A stretch of 64,000 nucleotides of DNA from Microbacterium lemovicicum (GCF_003991875.1 NZ_CP031423.1:310001-374000); one strand, 5' to 3'; numbered from the stretch's first letter, positions 8,353-18,063 are shown. The notes: generated from the sequence alone by a model not told the origin. Numbers and translations are program-made.

Positions 8353-9885
8353 ATGGCGCAGCGCGGACCGAACCCCCACTCCTCACGCCCGCGATCGGCC
8401 GAGGTCGTGATCGTCGGAGCCGGGATCATGGGGGCCGTCGTCGCCGCACGCATCCGTGAGCTCCGACCGCATGCGTCGGTCCTGATGGTGGATGCGGGTC
8501 CCCCACTCGGCTCCGCGCTCGGACACCATCTCCATGACACGCCCGACGAGGAGATGCGTTCGCAGTTCCTCGCCCGCGCCGAGCGGGCGAACCAGGAGAG
8601 GTACATGAGCCGCGGCGGTGCGGATGCGGGCCGCGATCTGACAGCGGTGCCTCCCGGAATGCACCCGCTCGCAGGTTTCGGGCACGACACCGCGCAGATG
8701 CCCGGCGCGTCGATCGGCTGGAACCTCGGCGGAATGAGCGTGCACTGGGCAGCGGCGACACCGACACCCTTCGGCAGTGAGATCCCCGCGGAGATCGATC
8801 GACAGGAGTGGGACTCCGACCTGCTGACCGCGCAGCGACTCCTGCATGTCCATCCCGCGGCGTATCCGTCCGATGCGGTGGGTGACGCCGTGCTGGAGGT
8901 GGTGCAGGACACACTCGAAGGGCGAGGCGCCGAAGGACGGCATCCGCAGCCCATGCCCGTCGCGATGCAGCCGCACTCCGATGGACGGCTGCACCGCACC
9001 GGACCCGGCGCGGTGTTCCCGGCGATCGAGCGCGGCGGCGACGATTTCTTCGAACTGCAGCACTCCACGATCGTGCGGCGCGTGCTGACCGAGGACGGTC
9101 GTGCAACCGGCGTCGTCGTCCGCGCGCTCGACTCGGATCAGGAGAGCGTGGTCCACGCCCCTGTGGTCGTGATCTGCGCCGACACCATGCGGACTCCGCA
9201 ACTCCTCTTCGCCTCCGGCCTCGGCGGTCCGGCCGTCGGACGCCACTTGAACGAGCACGCCTTTCTCGCGGGGACGATCCTCGTGGACCTGCAGAGGCTG
9301 GGGGTGCGCGAGACCACGCCCCATCTCGACGGCGAATGGTTCACGTCTGCGAGCTGGCTGCCTCACAGCGACGAGGAGCAGCCCTTCCAGGCTCAGATCA
9401 TGCAGACGCCCGTCGACGGGGGCGCTGACTCGCCGCAGGAGTTCGCCGTCACGATGGCCTTCTACGTCCCGACCGAGGTGAGAGCTGACAATCGCATCGA
9501 GTTCTCTGCCGAGGAGGAGGACATCATCGGGATGCCGCGCATGACCGTCCGCTTCGGGTACACGCCGAAGGACGAGGCCCTGATCGAACGTGCGCGCGGC
9601 GAGCAGGCGCTCATCGCGGAGCGCCTGGGCCGGTTCGATCCGTCCCAGCCGTCGACGCTTCTGCCCGCAGGCTCGTCCCTCCACTACACGGGCACGGCGC
9701 GCCTCGGCAGCAGTGCGGACGGTTCCAGCGTCTGCGATCCGGACGGCAGGGTGTGGGGCTGCGAGGGCGTCCTCGTGGCCGGAAACGCGGTCGTTCCGAC
9801 TGCGCTCGTCGCCAACTCGACCCTTGCCGGCGCTGTCACGGCCGTCCGCGCGGGCCGGGCAGCGGCGCGTCTGCTCGGCGGATGA
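8353..9885 (+). CDS. GMC family / pyranose-oxidase-like FAD oxidoreductase
   Basis: About 510 residues. The N-terminus has the FAD-binding VVIVGAGIMGAVVAARI and a DAG adenine-ribose segment; GASIGWNLGGMSVHWAAATP is the flavin-proximal region typical of pyranose-oxidase-like GMC enzymes; the C-terminus has HYTGTARLG and NAVVPTALVANSTLAGAVTAVRAG. Such enzymes oxidize sugar or glycoside hydroxyls (C2 or C3), using oxygen or a dye acceptor. GGAAG lies 5 bp from the ATG at 8353; an in-frame GTG directly precedes it. No Tat signal is seen, so it is probably cytoplasmic. The divergent TIM-barrel isomerase suggests a role in sugar or C-/O-glycoside catabolism. Confidence 0.85.
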   Translation: MAQRGPNPHSSRPRSAEVVIVGAGIMGAVVAARIRELRPHASVLMVDAGPPLGSALGHHLHDTPDEEMRSQFLARAERANQERYMSRGGADAGRDLTAVPPGMHPLAGFGHDTAQMPGASIGWNLGGMSVHWAAATPTPFGSEIPAEIDRQEWDSDLLTAQRLLHVHPAAYPSDAVGDAVLEVVQDTLEGRGAEGRHPQPMPVAMQPHSDGRLHRTGPGAVFPAIERGGDDFFELQHSTIVRRVLTEDGRATGVVVRALDSDQESVVHAPVVVICADTMRTPQLLFASGLGGPAVGRHLNEHAFLAGTILVDLQRLGVRETTPHLDGEWFTSASWLPHSDEEQPFQAQIMQTPVDGGADSPQEFAVTMAFYVPTEVRADNRIEFSAEEEDIIGMPRMTVRFGYTPKDEALIERARGEQALIAERLGRFDPSQPSTLLPAGSSLHYTGTARLGSSADGSSVCDPDGRVWGCEGVLVAGNAVVPTALVANSTLAGAVTAVRAGRAAARLLGG

Positions 9886-9912
9886 CGTCCATGTAACGAA
9901 CTCCGCTTGCTA

Positions 9913-9940
9913 TTGACACTGAGTAGAGCTGAATTTTAGT
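9913..9940 (+). promoter_or_regulatory. Promoter of the hyuA operon
   Basis: TTGACA at 9913-9918 and TTTAGT at 9935-9940 with a 16-bp spacer form a good sigma70-type promoter in an AT-rich gap, about 46 bp upstream of the hyuA start. It is followed directly by a strong inverted repeat at 9952-9973. Confidence 0.5.
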
Positions 9941-9951
9941 GTGAGTGAAAT

Positions 9952-9973
9952 TTAATGAACGTTTGTTCAATAA
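9952..9973. promoter_or_regulatory. Operator-like inverted repeat upstream of hyuA
   Basis: TTAATGAAC-GTTT-GTTCAATAA matches its own complement at 8 of 9 positions per arm. It lies between the predicted -10 box and the hyuA ribosome binding site, so a bound protein would block transcription. No regulator gene is inside the operon; the XRE-cupin protein at 6.7 kb is a candidate. Confidence 0.5.
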
Positions 9974-9985
9974 GAAGGGACTTCC

Positions 9986-12037
9986 ATGATTGAGCGTCCA
10001 TATCGCCTTGCCGTCGACATCGGCGGCACGTTCGTGGACGCCATGGAACTCGACCAGCGCACGGGCGTCGTTCGATTCCGGAAGGCGTCGACGACACCAG
10101 CGGAGCCGTGGAAGGGCGTCCTGGCGGCCGTCGAAGAACTCGGCACCGACCTCTCCCAGACGGAGCTGTTCATCCATGGAACGACGCTCGGGCTGAACGC
10201 GGTGCTCGAACGCCGGGGCGGCCACACCGGAATCATCACCAACGCCGGCCTCCGCGACATCTTCCTCATGGGCCGAGGCAATGTCCCCGATGACCGCATG
10301 TACGACTTCCAGTACGAGCGGCCTGCAAGCCTCGTCGAACGCCGCAACACCGCCGGAGTCATCGGGCGCCTCGACCACCTGGGCCGCGAGGTCACGCCGC
10401 TCGATGAGGACGACCTGCGGGAAACCGCACGTCGTCTCGTCGAGGACAACGGCGTCATCTCCCTCGCGGTCTGCTTCGTCCATTCGTACCGCAACCCCGC
10501 GAGCGAGCAGCGTGCGGCGACCCTTCTGCGCGAGTGGTATCCCGACGTGAAGGTCAGCGTGTCCACCGACATCGTCCAGGAGTACCGCGAGTACGAGCGC
10601 ACCTCGACGACGGTGCTGGAGGCCTACATCCGGCCGATTTTCGAGCGCTACGTCGACGAGCTCGAGCGCGGCCTCGCCGCGCTCGGTTTCGACGCACAGT
10701 TCCTCATCATGCGCTCGGGCGGTGGATCGATGACCTCGGCCACAGCGAAGCACACCCCGACCCCGACGGTGCTCTCCGGACCCGCCGGCGGAATCGTCGG
10801 GGGCGAGTACATCGCCGAGACCCTACGTCGCGACAAGGTGCTCACATTCGACATCGGCGGCACGTCGCTCGACGCGTGCGTGATCGACGACGGCCAGGCG
10901 GTCGTGACCCACCAGGCCGAGCTCGAACACTTCCCTCTGCTCATCCCCGCCTACGACATCCGCACGATCGGCGCCGGCGGCGGCTCCATCGCCTCCGTCG
11001 ATCGCGGCTTCCTCAAGGTCGGGCCGCGCAGCGCCTCGGCCGTCCCCGGCCCGGTCGCCTATGGCCGCGGCGGCACGGAGCCGACGGTGACGGATGCCTC
11101 GGTGGCGCTCGGCTACGTGGACCCCGAGAGCTTCCTCTCCGGCACGATGCGTCTGCACGACGCTGAGGCGGTGGAGGCGCTGCGTACCGAGATCGCCGAG
11201 CCGCTCGGCCTCAGCGTCACCGCCGCCGCCGCCGGCATCTTCGACGTCATGCTGGCACGCACCGTTGGTGCCGTCCGGCAGATCACCGTCGAGCGCGGAC
11301 ATGACCCCCGGGTCTTCTCGCTGCTCGCCTTCGGTGGCGCGGGCCCGCTCGTCGCGCCCCTCCTCGCCCGTGAGATGGGAGTGGGCGAGGTCATCGTGCC
11401 CTTCGCTCCGAGTGGTTTCAGCGCATGGGGCATGTTGAGTGCTGATGTCGTGACCGACTTCTCCCGCACCCGGATCGAGGTCCTGGACGACGCCGACCCC
11501 GCCGACCTCGCCGGCGGCCTGGACGCCGTGGGCGATCTTGCGCTGGCGTCGCTGGAGGAACAGGGCATCGCCCGTGCGGACGCCGAGATCGAACGCCGCC
11601 TCGAGCTGCGCTACCTCGGACAGGAACATACGCTCATGGTGTCCGTGGACTCGGGTGAGATCGACGTCACGGCCGTGCGCGCGGCCTTCGACGACGCGCA
11701 CCGCGGCCGGTACGGTCACGCACTCCCGAACGCGGTCCAGATCCTCACTCTCCGAGTGCGCGGTCTCGGCCGCACCGTGCGACCCGAGCTGAAGACGAGC
11801 GACTCGGCCGGCGCCGATCCGTCCCCCGCCTTCGTCAAGACCCGCACCGCTTTCGACTTCGGCATGCGCGAGCTCGCCGACTTCGACGTCTACGATCGGT
11901 CGCTCCTGCGGCCGGGCAACACCTTCACTGGTCCCGCGCTCGTGGACGAGGGAACGTCGACCACCGTCGTCCACAGCGGTCAGCGCGTGACCGTCGAGGA
12001 ACACGGCTACCTGCTCATCACCCCGGAGGCATCGTGA
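9986..12037 (+). CDS. hyuA: Hydantoinase/oxoprolinase A subunit (HyuA type)
   Basis: 683 residues, the normal size for the ATP-binding A subunit of N-methylhydantoinase/5-oxoprolinase/acetone-carboxylase-like enzymes. Two actin-fold phosphate motifs are visible: VDIGGTFVDAM at about residue 8 and FDIGGTSLDAC at about 288; GPAGGIVGG and GAGGGSIASVD lie between and after them. With HyuB it would hydrolyse a lactam, imide or hydantoin at the expense of ATP. The ATG at 9986 has AGAAGGGA upstream. It is the first gene of an operon that continues through hyuB, an amidohydrolase and an ABC importer; the GTG of hyuB overlaps its stop by 4 bp. Confidence 0.9.
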   Translation: MIERPYRLAVDIGGTFVDAMELDQRTGVVRFRKASTTPAEPWKGVLAAVEELGTDLSQTELFIHGTTLGLNAVLERRGGHTGIITNAGLRDIFLMGRGNVPDDRMYDFQYERPASLVERRNTAGVIGRLDHLGREVTPLDEDDLRETARRLVEDNGVISLAVCFVHSYRNPASEQRAATLLREWYPDVKVSVSTDIVQEYREYERTSTTVLEAYIRPIFERYVDELERGLAALGFDAQFLIMRSGGGSMTSATAKHTPTPTVLSGPAGGIVGGEYIAETLRRDKVLTFDIGGTSLDACVIDDGQAVVTHQAELEHFPLLIPAYDIRTIGAGGGSIASVDRGFLKVGPRSASAVPGPVAYGRGGTEPTVTDASVALGYVDPESFLSGTMRLHDAEAVEALRTEIAEPLGLSVTAAAAGIFDVMLARTVGAVRQITVERGHDPRVFSLLAFGGAGPLVAPLLAREMGVGEVIVPFAPSGFSAWGMLSADVVTDFSRTRIEVLDDADPADLAGGLDAVGDLALASLEEQGIARADAEIERRLELRYLGQEHTLMVSVDSGEIDVTAVRAAFDDAHRGRYGHALPNAVQILTLRVRGLGRTVRPELKTSDSAGADPSPAFVKTRTAFDFGMRELADFDVYDRSLLRPGNTFTGPALVDEGTSTTVVHSGQRVTVEEHGYLLITPEAS

Positions 12038-13716
12038 CCACGCCCGCTCTGGACGGGGCGACCATCGAGGTCGTCCGCTCCTACCTGCTCGCCGCAGCCG
12101 ACGAGATGCGGACCACCCTCATCCGCACCGCATTCAATCCCGTGATCTACGAAGTGTTGGATTTCGGGATCTCGATCTACGATGCGCAGGCGGAGCTCGT
12201 CGCCGAGGCGCCGGGTCTGACCTTCTTCCTCGGCGCGAACGACTATTCGCTGCAGAAGGGCATCGAGTACGTCGGCAAGGACAACCTCCACGCCGGTGAC
12301 GTCGTGATGCTCAACTACCCGTACTGGAACGCCGCGCACGCGTACGATGCGACGCTGTTCGCCCCGGTGTTCCTCCCCGGGGCGGACGAGCTGATTGGCT
12401 ACGTCTGCGTACGCGCGCACTGGATGGATCTCGGAGCGAAGGACGCCGGGTACGTCCTGGACTCGACCGACGTGCATCAAGAGGGCATGCTCTTCCCCGG
12501 CACGAAGGTGTGGAGCCGCGGTGAGCCCGTCCACGACATACACGAGCTCATCCGATTCAACTCGCGGATGCCGGACCTCGTCCTCGGAGACCTGCACGCC
12601 CAGGTCGCGAGCCTGCGCACGGGCGAGCGCCGGTTCGTCGAGATCATCGAGAAGTTCGGCGTCGACGTCGTCGCCGACGCGGTCGCCGCGGCACGCGCCG
12701 AGAGCGAGGCCCGCACCCGCGAGGCGCTCCGCGCGCTGCCGCAGGGGACGTGGACGGCCGAGGATCTCCTCGACGATGACGGGCTGAGCGACGACCCCAT
12801 TCCGATGAAGGTCACCGTGACGAACGCCGACGGCGAGCTCACGATCGATTTCGCCGGCTCGTCGGACGCTGTCCGCGGACCCGTGAACATGCCCTACGGC
12901 GCGACGATCGCACTCGGGAAGGTCGTTCTGAAGAATCTGACCGCCCGTGACGAGCCGAGCAACGCCGGAACGACCGTGCCGCTCACCGTTCTCGCCGAGC
13001 CCGGCACCCTCTTCCACGCCGTGTACCCCGCGCCGACCTTCACTCTCTGGACGGGCATCGTCGCGCTGGAACTGGTCTACAAGGCTCTCGCCCAGGGCAT
13101 GCCCGACCTGCTGGCCGCCAGCTCCGGCGGCGACGTGCCCGGCTTCATGATGGTCGGGTCGCACCCGGACACCGGCGAGTTCTACGCGATCAGCAACAAC
13201 GATCCGATCGGCTGGGGCGCCAGCCCCGACCACGACGGCCTCGAGGCGACGATCCATCTGTCCGAGTCGACGGTGCGCAACACCCCGCTGGAGGTGCTCG
13301 AGGCCCGGAGCGGCATGCGCTTCGAGCGCATCGAGATCCGCACGGACTCCGGCGGAGCGGGGCGTTTCCGAGGCGGAAGCGGCATCACCCGCGACATTCG
13401 CTTCGTGGCGGAGGGCGAGCTGCTGTCCGTCATCAAGAAGACCAAGACCCGCCCGTGGGCACTGGACGGCGGGCAGGAGCCCGAGCCCAACCAGGTCATC
13501 GTGTTCCCCGGAACAGACCGCGAGGCGCGGGTGAGCACGAAGCGGACTCCCGTCACGGCCGGCGACCTCATCCGCATCGAGAGCGCGGGCGGCGGTGGCC
13601 ACGGCGATCCCCGATCGCGCGACCCGGAGGCGGTCCGCCGCGATCTGGCGGAGGGTTACATCTCCGAGCGGACGGCGCGCGACGTGTACGGACTCACCGA
13701 CATGGAAGGAGCATGA
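12034..13716 (+). CDS. hyuB: Hydantoinase/oxoprolinase B subunit (HyuB type)
   Basis: 560 residues. Family features include TTLIRTAFNPVIYEVLDFGISIYD near the N-terminus, GDVVMLNYPYWNAAHAYDATLFAPVF with metal-binding residues, and GSDAVRGPVNMPYGAT followed by a glycine-rich GGAGRFRGGSG near the C-terminus. It is the partner of HyuA and carries the hydrolytic metal site. It starts with a GTG that overlaps the hyuA stop and ends in ATGATGA, overlapping the start of the amidohydrolase. The substrate is not shown by the sequence. Related HyuAB-type enzymes (IaaCE) open the oxindole lactam in anaerobic indoleacetate degradation, which makes an indole-derived lactam a reasonable guess here. Confidence 0.9.
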   Translation: MTTPALDGATIEVVRSYLLAAADEMRTTLIRTAFNPVIYEVLDFGISIYDAQAELVAEAPGLTFFLGANDYSLQKGIEYVGKDNLHAGDVVMLNYPYWNAAHAYDATLFAPVFLPGADELIGYVCVRAHWMDLGAKDAGYVLDSTDVHQEGMLFPGTKVWSRGEPVHDIHELIRFNSRMPDLVLGDLHAQVASLRTGERRFVEIIEKFGVDVVADAVAAARAESEARTREALRALPQGTWTAEDLLDDDGLSDDPIPMKVTVTNADGELTIDFAGSSDAVRGPVNMPYGATIALGKVVLKNLTARDEPSNAGTTVPLTVLAEPGTLFHAVYPAPTFTLWTGIVALELVYKALAQGMPDLLAASSGGDVPGFMMVGSHPDTGEFYAISNNDPIGWGASPDHDGLEATIHLSESTVRNTPLEVLEARSGMRFERIEIRTDSGGAGRFRGGSGITRDIRFVAEGELLSVIKKTKTRPWALDGGQEPEPNQVIVFPGTDREARVSTKRTPVTAGDLIRIESAGGGGHGDPRSRDPEAVRRDLAEGYISERTARDVYGLTDMEGA

Positions 13717-14981
13717 TGACCGACCCCGCAGCCCTCCGATCGGTGGCCAGCGTCGCCACGACCCCGGCGAGCGTCGTCCTCACCGCCGCACGGATCGTCG
13801 ACGTCGGAGCCGGAACGAGTGCGCTCGGCGCGATCTGGGTCCGCGACGGCGTGATCGCGGCGGTGGGCGACGAGAGCGTCGTTCGCGCATCCGCCGACGG
13901 CGCCGTCGAGATCTCGATGGGCGGAGCCACCGTCGCCCCCGGCCTGCTGAACATGCACACGCACTTCTCCCTCGCCCTCCCCGGGGTGCGGGGCGATCAG
14001 ATGGCGGCGCTGGATGACGCGGGCCTCGCGCTCTACATGGCCGACGGCGCACGTCGAGCGCTGCACGCGGGAATCACGACCGTCCGCTGCGTGGCGGAAC
14101 GGGATCATGTGGACTTCTCGCTGCGCGCCGCCATCTCCCAGGGGCAGATTCCAGGCCCGCGCATCTTCACCGCGGGTCAGGCCCTGGTCTGCACCGGCGG
14201 TCACGGTCACGCGACGGGGGACACCCTGGAATGCGACGGAGCGGACGCCTTCGCCCGCGGCGTGCGCACGCAGGTGAAGGCGGGCGCCGATCTCATCAAG
14301 GTGATGATCTCCGGAGGCATCGCGGGCGAGCACGAGCGCATCGACACCCCCCAGCTGACGGACGCGGAGATGATCGCGGCGATCGAGACAGCGCACGCAT
14401 GGGGACGCAAGGTCACCGCGCACGCAGGACCGGCGGCGATCATCGAACGCGCCGTGGCCCTGGGGCTCGACTGCGTCGAGCACGGGTACGAGCTGACCCC
14501 CGAGACCGCCGATCGGATGGCCGCCGCGGGCACCCATCTCGTGCCGACCCTCATCGTCACCCGCTGCAAGGCCTTCTTCGACGAGCTCGGCGTGCCGGAA
14601 TGGATGCAGGCCCGCTCCCTTGGAGCCGGACCTCGCCACCTGGAGTCGTTCCGGATGGCGCTCGAGGCAGGTGTGCCGATCATGGTCGGCAGCGACATGC
14701 CGCCGTTCTGGTTCTTCGAGGGGACGACCGCCATCGTCCGCGAGATGGAGCACATGAGCGAGCAGGGTCTCGGCCCCGCCGCCACCCTCAAGGCGGCCAC
14801 TCTGACCCCCGCGTCGTGGTTGGGAGTCGACGACGAGATCGGCAGCATCGACGTCGGCAAGCGCGCCGACCTGATCGCCATGGACGCTGACCCGCTCGAG
14901 GACATCAGCGCTCTGCGCGGCATCCGGTGGGTGATGCAGGGCGGAGACGTCGTGCGCGACGATCGGAGGGCAGTCGCGTGA
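13713..14981 (+). CDS. Metal-dependent amidohydrolase (imidazolonepropionase-like)
   Basis: 422 residues of the amidohydrolase superfamily. The metal motif NMHTHFS is at about residue 80, a DLIKVMISGG strand supplies the lysine position, later histidines appear in VTAHAGP and CVEHGYEL, and the final aspartate is in MVGSDMPPF. It would hydrolyse an amide, imine or cyclic amidine. Two adjacent ATGs (13713 and 13716) follow GGAAGGA; the first overlaps the hyuB stop. Coupled to hyuB upstream and to the NTF2-like gene downstream (GTGA overlap), so it probably acts on the HyuAB product or precursor. Confidence 0.85.
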   Translation: MMTDPAALRSVASVATTPASVVLTAARIVDVGAGTSALGAIWVRDGVIAAVGDESVVRASADGAVEISMGGATVAPGLLNMHTHFSLALPGVRGDQMAALDDAGLALYMADGARRALHAGITTVRCVAERDHVDFSLRAAISQGQIPGPRIFTAGQALVCTGGHGHATGDTLECDGADAFARGVRTQVKAGADLIKVMISGGIAGEHERIDTPQLTDAEMIAAIETAHAWGRKVTAHAGPAAIIERAVALGLDCVEHGYELTPETADRMAAAGTHLVPTLIVTRCKAFFDELGVPEWMQARSLGAGPRHLESFRMALEAGVPIMVGSDMPPFWFFEGTTAIVREMEHMSEQGLGPAATLKAATLTPASWLGVDDEIGSIDVGKRADLIAMDADPLEDISALRGIRWVMQGGDVVRDDRRAVA

Positions 14982-15403
14982 CCACCGCTCAGGACTCCCG
15001 CACAACGGATGCCGCCGATGAGGTGATCGCCGGCATCCGCGACATGTACGACGCCTTCACGGTGAACGACCGTGAGCGGTTCGATTCTCATCTCCATCAC
15101 GCCACCACCACGTGGGAGAGCGAGCTGCCCCGGATGTACACACGCGCCGATCTCGACGAATTCCGCGACCGTCGCGGCGACTCCGGCGAACGCACCGTCG
15201 TCAGCGAGGTGGTCGTCATCCCGCAGCGCGTGGAGGTGTGGGGCGACACGGCCGTCGCGGCCTACCTCCTGCGCGTCGTGACACCGGATGCCGCCCCCGA
15301 CGGTGTCACCCGCGTCACCGACGTGCTCCGACGCGGCGAGGACGGATGGCGGATCGTCCATCACCATGCCCAGGACCGCGACGTCGACGATCCGACGGCC
15401 TAG
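14978..15403 (+). CDS. NTF2-like / SnoaL-like small protein
   Basis: 141 residues with the cone-shaped NTF2 fold pattern: a long first helix (ADEVIAGIRDMYDAFTVNDRERFDSHLHH), a strand hairpin, and TRVTDVLRRGEDGWRIVHHHAQ at the end, the usual last strands. Such proteins can be isomerases, hydrolases or binding proteins. Its GTG overlaps the amidohydrolase stop by 4 bp. A function in the hydantoinase operon, perhaps isomerizing or racemizing the substrate, is a guess. Confidence 0.75.
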   Translation: MTTAQDSRTTDAADEVIAGIRDMYDAFTVNDRERFDSHLHHATTTWESELPRMYTRADLDEFRDRRGDSGERTVVSEVVVIPQRVEVWGDTAVAAYLLRVVTPDAAPDGVTRVTDVLRRGEDGWRIVHHHAQDRDVDDPTA

Positions 15404-15518
15404 GCCCCGCAGACACGAAACCCGACCCGTCACGAACCTCCAGACCCCATCGAATCCGACGCTGATCGACGACCGAACACCCCGCACCCGAAGCACCACC
15501 GAACGAAGGAGCAGTACC

Positions 15519-17081
15519 GTGCGCAGCACCCAGACATCACGCGGTTGGCGGGCGAAAGCCCTCGCCGCAGCGGCGACCATCGCCGCACTCTCGCTCCTCG
15601 CCGCCTGCTCGGGCGGCGGGGGCGGGGACACCGGAGGCACCGGAGAAGCCGTCGAGGGCAAGACCCTCGTGGCCGCTCAGCCGGTCGACCTCGCGCCGAG
15701 CTCGTTTCTGAAGACGACGTTCGGCAACATCCTCGCCGAATACGCGGTCTTCGAGACGCTCACGCTCATCAGCCCGGAGTCCGGCGAGCCCGAGGGCGTC
15801 CTCGCGTCGTCCTGGGAGATCGCGCCCGACCAGCTCAGCATGGACATCACGCTGCGCGACGACGTCACCTTCCACAGCGGCAAGAAGTTCACCGCGGATG
15901 ATGTCATCTTCACCCTCGAGAAGGTGCAGGATCCGGCGGAGGGCGCCGCCAACGAGGTCATCGCCGCAAACATCTCGGCGATGGACAAGATCAGCGACAC
16001 CGAGCTGAAGCTGACTTTCGCGCAGCCGGAGGTGAGCATGTTCGACCTGTTCGAATCCATGCCGATCGTCAACAGCGAGTCTTACGCAGACAACGCCGCC
16101 GGTGAAGTCGTCGACGGCACGGGTCGCTTCTCCTGGGACAAGTGGACCCCCGGCTCGACCTTGGAGCTGAAGAAGTACGACGGCTACCGCGACGCCGCCA
16201 ACACCACGCTCGCCGGCATCGAGGTCCAGGTGATCGCCGACGCCTCGGCGATGCTCTCGGCGGTCCGCAGCGGTTCCGTCCAGTACGCCATCGGCATCCC
16301 GGCGTCCGACTCGACCGTTCTCGCACAGGACCCCGCATTCGCTCTGGTGAAGACGGGCGGAAGCTCGGAGTCGCTTGCATTCGACGTCACGCAGGCACCG
16401 TTCGACAAGCCGGAGGTGCGTCAGGCGATCGCCTACGCGATCGACCGTGACCGCATCAACGATCAGGTCTACGGGGGTCAGAGCCGCCCGACAGATCTGT
16501 TCTGGAAGGAAGCGAGCCCCGGCTACGACGAAGAGCAGTCGAATCTCTACGGTTACGACATGGACAAGGCGGCTCAGCTCCTCGCGTCCGCGGGCGTCAG
16601 CAACACCTCGTTCGACCTCCTCGCGGTGAACGACCCCGCCACGCTGGGTGCGTTCCAGATCATCCAGAACAGCCTCGCGGAGCTCGGCCTCAACGCGACG
16701 GTCACGGCAGTGGACTCGGCCGATTACGACCAGCGCAAGGCAAGCGGGCAGATGGGCGCGCCGGTATACCTCATCGGCGCGACGGAGTCGCAGTCGCCGG
16801 GAGCCACGCTGCAGACCCGTGTGGAGCTGCGAGCGGAAGACAACCTCACCGGTTTCTCCTCTCCTGAGTACACGTCGCTGATCCAGGACGTCACCACGGC
16901 GACCGATCCCGAAGTGATCCGTGAGGCGTTGCGCGCGTACAACGAGTACTTCCTCGATCAGGCGTTCGTACTGCCGATCGTGCAGTCGCAGAACATCAGC
17001 GTCCGTTCCTCGGACGTGGATGGCATCGGCGGCACGCAGGCCGGCTTCATCCGCCTCGACACGGCGTCCTTCACGTCCTGA
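15519..17081 (+). CDS. ABC transporter substrate-binding lipoprotein (peptide/opine family 5)
   Basis: 520 residues. A basic N-terminus and hydrophobic stretch lead to the lipobox LLAAC, with the lipidated cysteine at residue 30, then a glycine/serine-rich linker. The body shows the family-5 pattern: PEGVLASSWEIAPD, VTFHSGKKFTADDVIFTLEK, and ADNAAGEVVDGTGRFSWDKWTPGS followed by KKYDGY. The GTG at 15519 has AAGGAG 7 bp upstream. It is the binding protein of the Opp/Dpp-type importer encoded immediately downstream; the likely cargo is the substrate of HyuAB/amidohydrolase. A 115-bp gap separates it from the NTF2 gene. Confidence 0.9.
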   Translation: MRSTQTSRGWRAKALAAAATIAALSLLAACSGGGGGDTGGTGEAVEGKTLVAAQPVDLAPSSFLKTTFGNILAEYAVFETLTLISPESGEPEGVLASSWEIAPDQLSMDITLRDDVTFHSGKKFTADDVIFTLEKVQDPAEGAANEVIAANISAMDKISDTELKLTFAQPEVSMFDLFESMPIVNSESYADNAAGEVVDGTGRFSWDKWTPGSTLELKKYDGYRDAANTTLAGIEVQVIADASAMLSAVRSGSVQYAIGIPASDSTVLAQDPAFALVKTGGSSESLAFDVTQAPFDKPEVRQAIAYAIDRDRINDQVYGGQSRPTDLFWKEASPGYDEEQSNLYGYDMDKAAQLLASAGVSNTSFDLLAVNDPATLGAFQIIQNSLAELGLNATVTAVDSADYDQRKASGQMGAPVYLIGATESQSPGATLQTRVELRAEDNLTGFSSPEYTSLIQDVTTATDPEVIREALRAYNEYFLDQAFVLPIVQSQNISVRSSDVDGIGGTQAGFIRLDTASFTS

Positions 17082-17106
17082 TTCACATACGGAGAGGGTG
17101 ACTGAC

Positions 17107-18063
17107 ATGTTCGCTCAGACGCGCAGACGAGCCGTCTCACTGGCGGTGGTTCTGGCGATCGGTTCGGTCGTCGCATTCGCGGTGCCGCGACTCGCGCCCG
17201 GCGACGTGGCAGTCACCCTCGCCGGCCCCAATGCGACGCCCGAGAACATCGAGGCGATCCGAGAGCGACTGGGGCTGGACCGGCCGGAGATCGTGCAGTT
17301 CTTCGACTGGATCGGCGGGCTGTTCCGAGGTGACCTCGGAACGTCGTACGTCTACAGCCGCAGCGTTGCGAGCCTCATCGGCGACCGGCTCGACAGCACT
17401 CTGCAGCTGGCCCTGCTGGCAGCGCTGTTCGTCGCGATCCTCGCGACAGTCCTGGGCGTGCTGATGGGCTCCTCGCGACAGCCGAGACTGCGCGCAGTTC
17501 TTGACGTCGTAAGCAGCCTGTTGATCGCCGTCCCGTCGTTCCTGGTGGGACTGCTCTTCATCCTCGCGTTCGGCGTGCTGAACCGGTGGCTCCCCATCAG
17601 TGGGCAGGTGTCGGTCACGGAGGACGTCGGGGAGGGGCTTCGCTACCTGCTCCTGCCCGCCCTCGCACTGTCGCTGTCGGCGGTGGGTGTGATCTCACGC
17701 CTGATCGGCACGGACATGCGCACCATGCGCGAGGAGGAGTTCGTCTACCTCGCCACGAGCAAGGGCGCCTCGCGATGGCGCATCACCCTGCGACACGTGC
17801 TGCCCAACAGCCTCAACGCGGCGATCGTGGCGTTCGGCCTCACGATCGGCGATCTGCTGGCCGGTGCCATCGTCATCGAAGCGCTCTTCAATCGTCAGGG
17901 TCTCGGACAGCTCGCCGTGCTCAGCGTGCAGTCCCGCGACTTCGCCGTCCTGCAGGTGCTCATCCTGGGCGCCGTCGTCGTGGCGGCCGTGTTCCAGATC
18001 CTCACCGAGGTGGCCATCGCGTCCCTCGATCCGCGAATCCGAGCAGGAGTGTCCGCACGATGA
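17107..18063 (+). CDS. ABC transporter permease (DppB/OppB type)
   Basis: 318 residues with about six membrane segments. After the first segment (AVSLAVVLAIGSVVAFAVPRLAPGD) comes the extracytoplasmic RERLGLDRPEIVQFFDWIGGLFRGDLGTSY, a hallmark of OppB/DppB. The EAA loop EEEFVYLATSKGASRWRI, which contacts the ATPase, is near the C-terminus. GGAGAGG stands upstream of the ATG at 17107. The stop overlaps the next permease (ATGA). Confidence 0.9.
   Translation: MFAQTRRRAVSLAVVLAIGSVVAFAVPRLAPGDVAVTLAGPNATPENIEAIRERLGLDRPEIVQFFDWIGGLFRGDLGTSYVYSRSVASLIGDRLDSTLQLALLAALFVAILATVLGVLMGSSRQPRLRAVLDVVSSLLIAVPSFLVGLLFILAFGVLNRWLPISGQVSVTEDVGEGLRYLLLPALALSLSAVGVISRLIGTDMRTMREEEFVYLATSKGASRWRITLRHVLPNSLNAAIVAFGLTIGDLLAGAIVIEALFNRQGLGQLAVLSVQSRDFAVLQVLILGAVVVAAVFQILTEVAIASLDPRIRAGVSAR

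Noticed and set aside
12007-13602. 531-codon minus-strand open frame
   Set aside because: It lies antisense to hyuB and is a GC-rich shadow.
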